Source: Tridacna crocea (taxonomy: Eukaryota; Mollusca; Bivalvia; Cardiida; Cardiidae). Taken from it: 64,000 nucleotides of DNA. The translations under genes were made by a program, and so were the position numbers. Under the pieces are notes generated by a model, which had not been told where the DNA came from, did no database searches, and saw only the letters and a list, made by a program, of their open reading frames with translations. Below are positions 20,330 to 30,579 of the stretch, piece by piece. The stretch spans positions 30,353,462-30,417,461 of the forward strand of contig OX031062.1 of assembly GCA_943736015.1 (NCBI GenBank), written 5' to 3'. Every line of letters begins with the position of its first letter. The first letter of the stretch is position 1.

Positions 20330-20500
20330 TTTGCAGACAGTGCATATCAAGATCAGACTGCACAGAAAATGCAGCCTGATCTTGGATCTACACTGTTTGA
20401 TATTTGTCCTCCGAAATTACTTTTGAAATTTTAGAATTGGAGTTTTTTTACTATCTGATTGAAAATTTTCATTTCACTTATTAAGGTTTACAACGAGACC
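20330..20500 (+). repeat. Palindromic interspersed repeat P
   Basis: AAGATCAGACTGCACAG .. TGCAGCCTGATCTTGGATCT with downstream TTACTATCTGATTGAAAATT and TTTCACTTA. The same order of phrases recurs at 30580-31010 and 56820-56960. Confidence 0.65.
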
Positions 20501-20579
20501 TTGAAAATGAATGTCAGGTCAAAAATTTTTATACTTACAACAGAGATTATATGATTTTTACCCCCAAAAATGTATTATT

Positions 20580-20720
20580 GCTTTAATTTTTACTTTGTTT
20601 AACATTACACTTGTACGTATTTTGTCCTTTACTTTGTTTAACATTACACTTGTACATACATGTATTTTGTCCTTTACTTTGTTTAACATTGCACTTGTAC
20701 ATATTTTTTCCTTTATTTTT
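20580..20720 (+). repeat. Tandem repeat, about 50 bp x 3
   Basis: CTTTACTTTGTTTAACATTA followed by CACTTGTAC(A/G)TA..TTTTGTC, three times with slight length changes. Confidence 0.75.
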
Positions 20721-20739
20721 GTGATGTCTGGTTAAGCAC

Positions 20740-21310
20740 ATTTATTATTGCTCTTTGTCCTGTGACTTTGAGACTTATATGCGCCAAATTTACATTGTTC
20801 AAAACAGTATTAAACAACTTCCCGTTTTTATTTTCTTTAAGGTATGTTTTTTCCCCAATAATATCTTATTATTTACGTTAAATACCCTATACATGTATAA
20901 AGTTTATTTTGTATGAGAGTATCGTTAATGGTCTAATGTTTGAATACTCTCAAGAGTAAAGGAAACAACTGTTATAAACAAAAGGGATCATGAATGACTA
21001 TACTTTGATTCTCATTAAGAATCTATTCTTTTACATGCTACTAATGACAACATATCTGACTAAAAAATACACTTAATGGACATAAAACTTTAAAAAAGAT
21101 AATGCCAAATCATACTTATTTGGTCCAATTGAAAACTCTTGGAATAAAATTTGTTCTAGATGAGACAGTGACTGTTTCTATTTCCCCTACTCACTGCATG
21201 TATACTAGAATACCGGTAGGTGGATTGCAGGATTCATGCTAAAACTTCTAGATCACTATAACACTGCTACATAATGCACAAGACGGCACACATATCCTTG
21301 ATAATCTCTG
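20740..21310. other. No gene recognised
   Basis: AT-rich DNA. An AATACCGGTAGGTGG stretch near 21209 was noted but not identified. Confidence 0.35.
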
Positions 21311-21446
21311 TACATGTATTTTACATGGTAGAAAATATTGTGGGTAAAAGGAGAAAATGCTGGTTACCAGCATTTTCTTCTTTTACCCGCAATGTTTTCA
21401 AAAGGCCTCTTCATAAAACACAAGATTTTTTGGAACAGGGTAAATA
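21310..21446 (-). mobile_element. Family H fragment with paired insertion
   Basis: The core from 21331 has GGGTAAAAG in the left arm and CTTTTACCC in the right, so an extra base is matched in both arms. Confidence 0.65.
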
Positions 21447-21658
21447 TATAACAATGAAGTTTATTAAATTTTGCAATTTATGTACTTTGTAAATGAGAAT
21501 TATATTTATTTATGATATTTTAGATGATTTAGTCATTGAGATTATAGCGAGAATAATGAGATTTTTCTTTAAGGTAACTTTACCGTGATAAGAGGTGCCA
21601 AAATACCTTCATACAGTATTGTTGATTGAGAAGATGTATTACTGTTACATGTATTAAT

Positions 21659-21870
21659 TTAACTCTTCACTACCAAAATAAATTAGACTAGTCCAAATTT
21701 GAAGCATGTATAGATGACAGTTCAAACATGGCCCAAGTGATAGAACTTTTGGTAGGTTAGAAAACATTGTGAGAAAAGAAGAAAATGCTGGTTACGAGCA
21801 TTTTCTTCTTTTCCTATGTTTTAAAAAGCTTTGTACTTCAGGGTGGTTAAGTCTTCGGATTGTGTGTTAA
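21659..21870 (-). mobile_element. Family H MITE
   Basis: TTAACTCTTCACTACCAAAA to GATTGTGTGTTAA. GAAGAAAATGCTGGTTACGAGCATTTTCTTC carries a matched G-to-A change in both arms. It shares its last TTAA with the next copy. Confidence 0.8.
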
Positions 21871-22146
21871 CTTATTACCAAATGACAAAATAATAGACTA
21901 GTCCAAATTGTAAGCATTTGCAGATGGCAAAATAATTGTGACTGAAAAATTGAAACTTGGCTGGGAAGGGTAGAAAACAATGTGGTAAAAGGAGAGAATG
22001 CTGGTCACCCACATTTTCTCCTTTCCCCACAATTTTTTCTACCCTTCCAATATCAAATTTCAGTTTTTGATTCACATTTAATTTGTTGTCTCCAAATGCT
22101 TTCAATTTGAACTGGTCTTAAATATTGTTGTTTTGTGAAGGGTTAA
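21867..22146. mobile_element. Symmetric family H variant (two right arms)
   Basis: About 280 bp in which both sides are the right arm: GACAAAATAATAGACTAGTC .. GCATTTGCAGATGGCAAAAT on the left mirrors ATTTGTTGTCTCCAAATGCT .. GAACTGGTCTTAAATATTGT on the right. The element is one full-length inverted repeat between TTAA sites. Confidence 0.8.
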
Positions 22147-22437
22147 GACTACTTTCACAGGAATTCTGAAAAGCTCCCAAAAGATTGGACAGCTTAGATC
22201 AGGGATCACATGGTACTCTGATTGCAGTCTATTCTTGATCTGCATTGTTGGAAAAATCACTTCATGCTGCATATAGCATGTTATTATGTTAATTCAAGTA
22301 TGTATTAAGATTAGCTTTAAATGATTTCTTTCTTGAGCAAACATGTCATTTTACATGTACATATTTATGTTCACTTTTGTTTTATCTGAAGGTTTTTTTA
22401 TTTATTTCTTCTTTATATATTTGAACCAAATTGAAAT
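22146..22437. other. No gene recognised
   Basis: Spacer. GATTGCAGTCTATTCTTGATCTGCA (about 22219-22243) may be a worn piece of repeat P. Confidence 0.3.
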
Positions 22438-23375
22438 ACTCCCGCAAAACAAATGTTTTTGGGAGTATACTGCAATCACCCTGTCTGTCCTTGTGTCTGT
22501 CCGTCTGTTTGTCCATCTGTCTGTGTGTCTGCCTGTATAGAAGATACTAGTAATTTTGTGTCGCAAACTCCTCCTACAGTTTTCCTTCAGTGACCTTGAA
22601 ACCTTGTACATATATTGATTATATATTGAAGGTCGTAAGATGCAATTTTCATTTGTTTACTCTCCTGGTTGAGGAATTCTTCCCATGAACTTTACATTTT
22701 TTTTCCCTTAACATGCATCTGTATGTAAAATACTAGAAATCAGAAACTCCTCCTACACTTTTCCTTCAATTATATTGAAACTTTGTACGTAATTATATTG
22801 ATCATATAATGAAGGTTGCAAGATGCAATTTTCAAGTGTCAGCTCCTCCTGGTAGAGGAATCATCTCCCCATGAACTTGATTTTTTTTTCCCATAAGCAT
22901 CCATCTTTCTATAAAATACTACTAGTAATTTTGTGTCAATAACTTCTACAGTTTTCCTTTAATTGTATTGAAATTTTGTACATATATTGATCATATATTG
23001 AAGTTTGCAAGACACAATTTTCAAGTTTCAAGTATTCCGCGTTGAGAAATTATCTCCCCTTGAACTTGAAAATTTTTCATACCCCTGCAAACCGAATCAT
23101 CCTGTCTGTCCTTCAATCTTTGTGTCCCTCTGCACATCCATCTGTGTACAATATACTAGTAATTTTGTGAAGCAAACTCCTCCCTCAGTTTTCCTCCAAT
23201 TGTATTGAAACTTTGCACATATTATACTGATCATCTATTGAAGTTGTGCAAGACACAGTTTTCAATAATCTCATCTATGATGCAAGGGCAATCTCCCCTT
23301 GAAAATAATTGTTCAATTGCCTGTTTCTGTCAAAGCACTGGTTGGGGTATTAAGTCACATTCAGTGACAGCTCTA
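22438..23375 (+). mobile_element. Helentron-like element (GGGAGTATACTG family)
   Basis: Starts with a hairpin (CTCCCGCAAAACA / TGTTTTTGGGAG) then TATACTGCAATCACC and a CTGTCTGTCC-rich stretch. The core is about four units of roughly 190 bp (marker ACTCCTCCTACA(G/C)TTTTCCT, then TATTGATCATATATTGAAG, then AATC(A)TCTCCCC). Ends GGGGTATTAAGTCACATTCA..CAGCTCTAG then T. A short copy with the same two ends lies at 27594-27735. Confidence 0.65.
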
Positions 23376-23383
23376 GTTTGATT

Positions 23384-23607
23384 TACCTTCCAGCATACAA
23401 TCTCGAGTTTTAAAGACCCCTGAGAAAGATGCCTTTTGGAAACATTATAGGAAAAGGAGAAAATGCTGGTTACCAGCATTTTCTCCTTTTTCTACAGTGT
23501 TTCTCCACACCAAGGACAAATTCCATCATTTGAACCACCTTTTTATAGTCTGCAAAAGCTATCAATTAGGACAAGACCTGATTCTTGTCATGTGGGAAAG
23601 AGTTATT
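23384..23607 (+). mobile_element. Family H MITE
   Basis: CCTTCCAGCATACAATCTCG to CATGTGGGAAAGAGTTATT with a well kept core (23455-23505). Confidence 0.75.
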
Positions 23608-23639
23608 GTGTAGCCATGACAAAGTTGTAGATCACTGCA

Positions 23640-23875
23640 TACTGAATGCATTTCAGTCATGCTCTGTCAAAAGGGGGTTAATGGTATTACCAATCTATAA
23701 CATTCATATTGTTGAACAACCCGGTAAATCATGTGGTAGAATGGTCCTTTAACAAGCACAAAATTGATGAAAAGAAAAAGAGTTTCATTACAGGTCAGCC
23801 TTTGTGGCCTGCGCAGGCTGACCTGGGTCATTAGTCTTTACCTGAAAGGTCGTGTTATGCTATGGCCATTGTGGT
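23640..23875 (+). repeat. Repeat Z (GCTCTGTnAAAAGGGGGTT)
   Basis: ATGCTCTGTCAAAAGGGGGT followed later by the palindrome GGTCAGCCTTTGTGGCCTGCGCAGGCTGACC minus flanks. A second copy lies at 44795-44940. Confidence 0.6.
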
Positions 23876-24093
23876 CCTTCTAATTAGCAAATTCATATTT
23901 GCCAAACTCCTACAGTTTTTATTGGAATAAGTTCAAACTTATTACACTGAATCTCTATGATGTGTTAATGTGCATGTGACTTTTAAAATTTGGAGATCTG
24001 CAGATATTCTAGATTTTAACCCATTTCACTGACAAGGCCCTATGGGCAAACATGTATATGGGTTGCTTTGCAAAGCTCTTGTTATAGATTTAG

Positions 24094-24267
24094 TTAACCA
24101 CCTTTTTACAGAGCATGTCTCCTCTGTATGTGACAAAATGATGATAATATATAGTTGGGAAAAAAGAGAAAATTCTGGCCACCATCATCTTCTGCTATTT
24201 GCACATTGCTGTCAACAGTAATTTTTCACTGTTCCTAAAACTAGAGATTGTTTGGTTGAGGATTTAG
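24094..24267 (+). mobile_element. Family H MITE, heavily worn
   Basis: TTAACCACCTTTTTACAG, then GGGAAAAAAGAGAAAATTCT and a decayed second arm. Ends TTTGGTTGAGGATTTAG. Confidence 0.4.
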
Positions 24268-24269
24268 AA

Positions 24270-24770
24270 ATGATTGTAAGAGCCCAATTGTTAAATCGTG
24301 TCATTCCAAAACATTGAAACTATTGTGAAGATGTCAGTCTTTTATTTCATTTGTTATTCCAAGTGTTGGTGGTTGACAGAAAAGTGAATTTTGAAACTTG
24401 GTAAATGTTGCCAAGTTCCTGGTCTTTTGATTACTGTCCTTGCCAGCAACTCAGAAATGGATGGAACATACAACAACAGATTTTAATCTTTGCAATAATT
24501 TCCATACTTTTATAATTATGGTAGATTTAGATTCATGTTAATATCTGCATTGTTTACTTTACATTTTTAGTCAGTTTGAAAATGCATATTAGTAACTTTT
24601 TTTTCAAACCAGAATATAAAATAAAGGATTGTGTAGATCAGAAAACATGTATTTATTTGATGCAGTTCTGATTTCTGTCTACACAATTAATAAAAGCAAT
24701 CCTTAACTTGGTGACTGCAAACTTTGCATAATCCAGTATTATAGATTTTACTTTACAAACATTGTTACTT
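24270..24770. other. No gene recognised
   Basis: AT-rich DNA without a recognisable feature. Confidence 0.4.
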
Positions 24771-24771
24771 T

Positions 24772-24957
24772 TTATCCCCCACCAAAGGCGGAGGGATATA
24801 GTTTTAGCATTGTCCATCCTCCCATCCGTCCTTCAGTCCGTCTGTGTGTCCGTCCCAGTGAATATCTCACATACCATTGAATGGAATTTTGTGAAACTTT
24901 ACACATGTGTAAAACATGTGTTCAATAACTAATTCTGCCGAGACACTTTTTTTTATT
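24772..24957 (+). mobile_element. Hairpin-headed element (CACCAAAGGCGG family), 5' piece
   Basis: TATCCCCCACCAAAGGCGGA and GGGATATAG form the opening hairpin, then CATCCGTCC..GTCCGTC and TATCTCACATACCATTGAAT. The piece is cut off by E2. Confidence 0.55.
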
Positions 24958-25690
24958 TTTAGCTCACCTGAGCACAAAGTGCTCAGAGTGAGGTATTGTG
25001 ATAGTGCTGTGTCCGGCAACCATCGTGCTTCGTTCGTCGTCAATTTTTACCTTGTGTACGCTCGAGAGGCCACATTTTCAGTCCGATACTAATGAAAGTA
25101 GGTCAGAATGTTTGCCTTGATGATATCTCGGACGAGTTTGAAAATGGGTCAGGTCAGGTCAAAAACTAAGTCACTAGGTCAAATCTTAGAAAAACCTTGT
25201 GCACGCTGTAGAGGCCACATTTTCCGTCAGATACTCATGAAAGTTGGTCAGAATGTTTCCCTTGATGATATCTCAGACCAAAACGAAAATGCGTCATGTT
25301 GGGTCGAAAACTAGGTCACTAGGTCAAATCTTAGAAAAACCTTGTGTGTGCTTTAGAGGCCACATTTTCAGTCCCATACTCATGAAAGTTGGTCAGAATG
25401 TTTGCCTTGATGATATCTCAGACCATAACAAAAATGGGTCATGTTGGGTCAAAAACTAGGTCACTAGGTCAAATCTTAGAAAAACCTTTTGTACACTGTA
25501 GAGGCCACATTTTCAGTCCAATACTCATGAAACTTGGTCAGAATGTTTGTCTTATTGACATCTCAAAAGTGCTTGATAATGGGTAATGTCTGGTAAAAAA
25601 CTAGGTCACTGGGAAAGTAAATTGAAAATGGTTAATGTTTGTTCAATAGACTCAGGTGAGCGATTTCGGGGCCCTCATGGCCCTCTGGGT
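24958..25690 (+). mobile_element. Helentron-like element E2 (AGCTCACC family)
   Basis: TTTAGCTCACCTGAGCACAAAGTGCTC hairpin minus flanks, then four tandem units of about 145 bp (marker GAGGCCACATTTTC at 25065, 25211, 25355, 25501), then GACTCAGGTGAGCGATTTCG and a hairpin GGGGCCCTCATGGCCC. Open frames such as SLGQILEKP appear in each unit but are products of the repeat, not a gene. Confidence 0.7.
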
Positions 25691-25940
25691 TTTTTATTTG
25701 ATGCAAAATGGATGACTTGGAGAGAATTTAAGTTAAGTGTTTTTTTTGGCAGGGGATATCATTTCAGGGAAATTGCTTCTTTGCGTTGATATGCTTTTCA
25801 TATAGAACACAAGTTTGAGGAGTTGGGATGAAATTGTGGTTTCCCATTTAATACAAATCAAACGTTCCTTTTAAGCTTGGCTATTTTAAAACTTTAAGTC
25901 ATTGTCAAAACTTTAACATCTTTGCCATTTTCATGTATTT
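25690..25940. other. Spacer between E2 and E3
   Basis: Nothing recognised. Confidence 0.3.
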
Positions 25941-26707
25941 TTTAGCTCACCTGAGCACGAAGTGCTCATGGTGAGCTATTGTGATCGTGCTGTGTCCGTC
26001 ATCAACTTTTTACCTTGTGTACGCTCTAGAGGCCACATTTTCAGTCCGATACTCATGAAAGTTGGTCAGGATGTTTGCCTCGATTAAATCTCAGACAAGT
26101 GCGAAAATCGGTCATGTCGGGTCAAAAACTTGGTCACTAGGTCAAATCTTAGAAAAACCTTGTGTACCCTCTGGAGGCTACATTTTCAGTCGGATACTCA
26201 TGAAAGTTGGTCAGGATGTTTTTCTAGATGATATCTCGTACGAGTTTGAAAAAACTAGGTCACGAGGTCAAATTTTAGAAAAACCTTGTGTTCGCTCTAG
26301 AGGCCACATTTTCAGTCGGATACTCATGAGAGTTGGTCAGAATATTTGCCTGGATGATATCTCGGAAGAGTTTGAAAATGGGTCATGTCGGATCAAAAAC
26401 TAGGTCACTAGGTCAAATAGTAGAAAAACCTTGTGTACCCTTTAGAGGCCACATTTTCAGTCCAAAACTCTTGGAAGTTCTTCAGAATGTTTGTCTTGAT
26501 GACATTTTGGATATGTTTGAAAATGGGTCATGTTAGGTCAAAACTACATGTAGGTCACTAGGTCGAATTTTAGGAAAACCTTGATATCTCAAAAGTGTTT
26601 GATGATGGGTAATGTCTGATAAAAAGCTAGGTCAGTGGGAAACTAGATGGGTCATGTTTGGTCAATAGACTCAGGTGAGCGATTTCAGGGCCATCGTGGC
26701 CCTCTTG
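25941..26707 (+). mobile_element. Helentron-like element E3 (AGCTCACC family)
   Basis: Same opening hairpin as E2 (TTTAGCTCACCTGAGCACGA..GGTGAGC, TATTGTGATCG). About four tandem units of roughly 145 bp, one shortened. Ends GACTCAGGTGAGCGATTTCA, then hairpin GGGCCATCGTGGCCC and CTCTTG before T. Confidence 0.75.
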
Positions 26708-27155
26708 TTTTCATTTTACAATGTCTCTAGTATTAATGAAGATAAATACTTTAGACTTGGCCAAGTTGTTAACTGTCAGAAGTAATCCAGAGAAAAAGGG
26801 CAGGTAACTATCTAAGTATTTTTTACACAATTGTACCCCCTTTTTTAACTTATAAATTTCACTGAAAATCAAGCAACTGCAGGCAGTTCTTTTGTTTAAA
26901 TTTTACTTTGCATGATTTTTTTCTGACAAGTATTAATTTTTGTCTTTTTTTTTTGAAAATATAAAAAAGATGTTAAGTTCTGTTTTGTCAAGTTTGCATG
27001 AAAGAAGTTAATCATGCTAGTGTCTTCCAGTAATTTACTAGTATTAATTAATTTTGATAATAGATTGCCTCTTGTAATGCTTACTTTAAAACCCCAAGTG
27101 TGTCAAGCCGAATAAAAACTGAATTTGAAAACAAAATTAGATTGCTCAGTAAACA
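26707..27155. other. No gene recognised
   Basis: AT-rich DNA with no repeat recognised. Confidence 0.35.
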
Positions 27156-27158
27156 ACT

Positions 27159-27316
27159 TTAACACTTTACCAATTCCCTCCATGTTTTTGACGACTCAAA
27201 GGAAGAAGGCCTTTAAAAAATTGTGCGAAAAAGTGATGATGCTGGTAGGCAGCAAATTATTTCCCACAATATACTCTGTCCCTTGAAAAGACAAGTTCAA
27301 AATCCATCTTTAATTT
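27159..27316 (+). mobile_element. Family H MITE, right arm missing
   Basis: TTAACACTTTACCAATTCCC, AAGGAAGAAGGCCTTT and a damaged core; stops before the CTGCAAATGCT arm. Confidence 0.5.
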
Positions 27317-27515
27317 AACTCCTTACCAAATGACATAATTTTAGACTGGTCCAAACTCGAAGCATTAATTTTGCAGACAACAAAATAAAGGTAACTTGGA
27401 AAAATAAAACTTGTTTTGGGAAAGGTAGAAAACATAGTTGGAATAGAAGAAAATGCTGGTGGTATCGTAGTGGTAAACACCAGGGACTGTTTTGTAAAGG
27501 GTCAAACGTTCGGGT
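27315..27515 (-). mobile_element. Family H MITE, core damaged
   Basis: TTAACTCCTTACCAAATGAC with the full right arm, then a truncated palindrome and TTTTGTAAAGGGTCAA. Confidence 0.6.
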
Positions 27516-27529
27516 AGATGCCATTTTAA

Positions 27530-27820
27530 AATAGTGTTAAAGATGCAGTAACTAGCATTTCCTCACCTCACAATGTTTTTAAACCCTTTTCGGGGGTATA
27601 CTGGAATCAGCCTATCTGTCCATCCTTGTGTTCGTCTGTGTGTCTGTCTGTGTACAAAATACTAGTAATTGCCTGTTTCTGTCAAAGCGCTGATGAGGGT
27701 ATTAAGTCGCATTCAGTGACAGCTCTTGTGTATCCTATCAGATTCCATTATTTAAGTCACATCTGAATAGTCATCTGCAAATGCTTTTTTTTTGAGCCTG
27801 TCATCTGTGAAGCAATTTAA
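27530..27820 (+). mobile_element. Family H remnant split by a short hairpin-headed element
   Basis: The left part keeps CTAGCATTTCCTCACCTCAC and CAATGTTTTTAAACCC; the right part keeps TTTAAGTCACATCTGAATAG and CATCTGCAAATGCT. Between them (27594-27735) is a 140-bp element: GGGGGTATACTGGAATCAGC .. GTATTAAGTCGCATTCAGTG..AGCTCTTGT. It has the two ends of the 22438-23375 element with almost no core. Confidence 0.65.
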
Positions 27821-28053
27821 TCTGTTACCACACTGCAAAAATTTAGACCTACATGTATCCAAATTGAAAGCATTTGCAGACAACAATTTTAACAATTTCA
27901 AAGTGGCTCAAATGGTGCAATTTTACTTTGATAGGGTAGAAGACTTTGTGAGAAAAGGAGAAAATGCTTGTTACCAGCATTTTCTCCTTTTCCCACAATG
28001 TCTTCAAAAGGCTTCTTTGTCAGGGTCGTTAAAAGTCGTCCTTGTGTGATTAA
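27817..28053 (-). mobile_element. Family H MITE
   Basis: TTAATCTGTTACCACACTGC to CTTGTGTGATTAA with a near-perfect core. The right arm has a longer AACAATTTCAAAGTGGCTCA stretch, also found at 388-410, 37755-37780, 53510-53535 and 55480-55505. This suggests a subfamily. Confidence 0.8.
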
Positions 28054-28302
28054 ACTCGCTGTTTCTGATACTGTCTGATGCTGTTTTCTTTCGTGCATAT
28101 TAAAGGTGCCGTTTCTGGTTCTCTCAGATGTTTGTATTTTTTCAATGGTCAGATAAAAGTTAGCAACAAAAAAAAAAATCATTATATAAACACACACCAG
28201 AAACACTCTTGCGCTCTTGGGGTTGACTTTATATTATATATAGGTAATGAAGGGATTTATTTTTTTGGAATTCAGATTTTTCCGTCTATGTACATATATT
28301 AA

Positions 28303-28567
28303 TGTAACTCTTTACCAGACAATCTGGAATTGAAAAAATCCTGATGAAGATGGCTTCTGTAAACATTATTGAAAAAGGAGAAAAATTTGGTAAAAAGTAT
28401 TATTTTGCTTTTACCATAATCTTTTTTAATCTCAACCCCCCCCCCCCCCCCCCTTTTCCCCCTTTCCAAAAAAAGTCATCTTTTTTGGCCTTATTTGATT
28501 TGTTGTCTGCAAAGGCTTTGGATTTGTACAGTAAAAGACTAAAATTTGCTCTCTGGGAGATAGTAAA
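28303..28567 (+). mobile_element. Family H MITE with C-run expansion
   Basis: GTAACTCTTTACCAGACAAT to TTGCTCTCTGGGAGATAG. The second core arm is replaced by a run of about 17 C (28436-28453). Confidence 0.55.
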
Positions 28568-28791
28568 CTCTTTACCAAAAGGCATAATTTTAGACGTGTT
28601 CAAATTCAGAGCATTTGCTGACCACAAATTAATGTGCCTCAAAAGTTGAAATTTTGCTTGGGGAGGGAAGAAAACATTGTGGCAAAAGGAGGAAATGCTG
28701 TTTACCAGCATTTTCTCCTTTTCACACTACGTTTTCAGAGGGTTTCTTCCTCATGGCTGTGAAAACTCAGGATTGCCTGGTAAAGCCTTAA
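28563..28791 (-). mobile_element. Family H MITE
   Basis: GTAAACTCTTTACCAAAAGG to TGCCTGGTAAAGCCTTAA, abutting the previous copy. Confidence 0.7.
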
Positions 28792-28979
28792 ATATTGTTT
28801 TTGTGCCAAAGTTATGTCGAAAAAAGTGGTAAAAAGGGTGGAAATGAATACAGAGAAGTTTTATTGAATGTTTGTATGACAAAGGTTTTACGTGTCCAAT
28901 AAAAAAATATAGTTTTCAATAGTATGTTGTTATGTTTGCACCTGTCAAGATTTCCCAAGTTTGAAAGAAAGATGAGAGT

Positions 28980-29330
28980 CCCACAGACTTTCCACACAAT
29001 CCTGAGTTTTTACTACCCCAGGAAACAGGAGTTTTTGAAAGCATTCCAACAATATTTTCTATTCTCTGACCTAGAAGAAATTACAAGGCTAAATCTTCGA
29101 AAAAGCTTGTGTGCAGTATCAAAGCCCCATTTTCAGCCTGATACGCTTGAAACTTGGACAGAATATGTACCGCGATTATATCTTGGCAAGTTCTAAATTC
29201 CGTCAAATCAGGTCAAAGAGCAGGACACATGGCTAAATACTTGAAAAAGCTTGTGTGCACTCTAGATGTGTGCACATTTTCAGCCTGGTACTCTTGAAAT
29301 TTGGCCAGAATGTTCCCATGGTTTGTTCTT
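28980..29330 (+). mobile_element. Family H fragment followed by two worn E2-type units
   Basis: 29000-29060 has CACACAATCCTGAGTTTTTA and GCATTCCAACAATATTTTCT. From 29085 the text (CTTCGAAAAAGCTTGTGTGC .. CCATTTTCAGCCTGATACGC .. GAAACTTGGACAGAATAT) matches the 145-bp unit of E2 and E3, about two copies, without their ends. Confidence 0.55.
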
Positions 29331-29775
29331 TCCATGATTGTGCGAATCTCCATTTGATTGAGCATGAATATTTAAAGATGGAAATAATTGATTGTAATGC
29401 TGGGAATTAAATGTTAACGGCCAAAGATATTTCAAAATCATAGTTTTCGGGTACAAACTTACTTTTGTTCGATATATTCACACGATTTCTCTGTGTCCAT
29501 CATGCATCGTACTGTCTAGGGACGTTACTCCTGACTCCTCCTAATGATCGGAGGTACACCACCATTACACAAATAATCCTCACTTTGTCATGAGTACTCT
29601 CCCTTCAACAAAATAGGTATTCATTTGCTTAGTTGCTTGACTTTCAAGCCAAAATTTGATTAATATTTATCTTTTTCTTTCAAATTAATGATTCCACACA
29701 AAACTGCTTCCTTGACAATTACCACTCCAGCGTTCTCAACGCTTTGAATTTTATCCGATTTGACGCTTTATCCAG
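29330..29775 (+). repeat. Repeat X, copy 1 (right part)
   Basis: CCATGATTGTGCGAATCTCC .. GGAATTAAATGTTAACGGCC .. ATGAGTACTCTCCCTTCAAC .. AGCGTTCTCAACGCTTTGAA. Matches the inverse of 46078-46500 over its whole length. Confidence 0.7.
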
Positions 29776-29827
29776 TCTTTGGACTGGTGTATCGGCTATC
29801 ATTGATACTGGGTTGCCGAAATCAGGC

Positions 29828-30012
29828 TTAACCCTTTAACACATAATCCTAAGTTTAAACGATTCAAACTGAGAAGGCTTTGGAAAAACAATGTGGTAAA
29901 GGGAGAAAATGATTTTAGTCTTTCAAAGATAAATTTCATCATTTGAACCACCTTTGCTGCCTGCTTTTAAGTTTGACCAGTCTACAATTTTGTCATTTGT
30001 AAAAGATTTTAA
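29828..30012 (+). mobile_element. Family H MITE, hairpin reduced
   Basis: TTAACCCTTTAACACATAAT to TTTTGTCATTTGTAAAAG..TTAA; the second core arm is missing. Confidence 0.6.
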
Positions 30013-30365
30013 GAATTAGATCTTACTAGCACACGGCAAAAATAGACTGTAGTGTAGTTCATATTATGGTATTTGTCTGTGATGGGGTAAAAACACTGTG
30101 GGAAAAGGAGAAAATGCTGGTTGACAGCATTTTCTCCTTTCTCAAGAGTGTTTTCAAGAGGTCACTTTCTCCCGTTAGTTTTGTAAAGGGTTGAAAGACG
30201 TAAAACAGGACAAAAATATGTCTTGTCTTAATTGAAATCATTGACATAAATACAATAATAATAGTGCTAAACTGATGGAATTGTTTGTTGATAGGGTAGA
30301 AAACATTGTGGCAAAAGGATAAAATGCTGGCTTCTTTCCCAAGATTATGTGGTAAAGAGTCAATA
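30010..30365 (-). mobile_element. Two adjoining family H copies, reverse
   Basis: First 30010-30193 with core GGGAAAAGGAGAAAATGCTG and TTGACAGCATTTTCTCC, ending TTGTAAAGGGTTGA. Second 30195-30365 keeps GGTAGAAAACATTGTGGC and ends GTGGTAAAGAGTCAA with the second hairpin arm missing. Confidence 0.6.
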
Positions 30366-30579
30366 CAAAAGTCGAAATACACATAAGAAACATATTAGAC
30401 ATAAAGGCAATCCCTAGGGACTGAGTTGCGCATTCTGCGCAAAGTAGTGTTAATAAGTTTTAGTGCCTTTAATAATTGAAAATTGTTAATTGCGGGGACA
30501 AAAGTGACAGTTTGTGGCGGCAAGCTGAAAAATCAATATTCTGTGCGTCAATCTCTAACTGTTTGTCTGACGATCCCCA

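Noticed and set aside
25108-26536. Repeated SLGQILEKPC..FSPILMKVGQNV peptides
   Set aside because: These come from the 145-bp tandem units of E2 and E3. Their periodicity is that of the DNA repeat and no element-wide frame exists.
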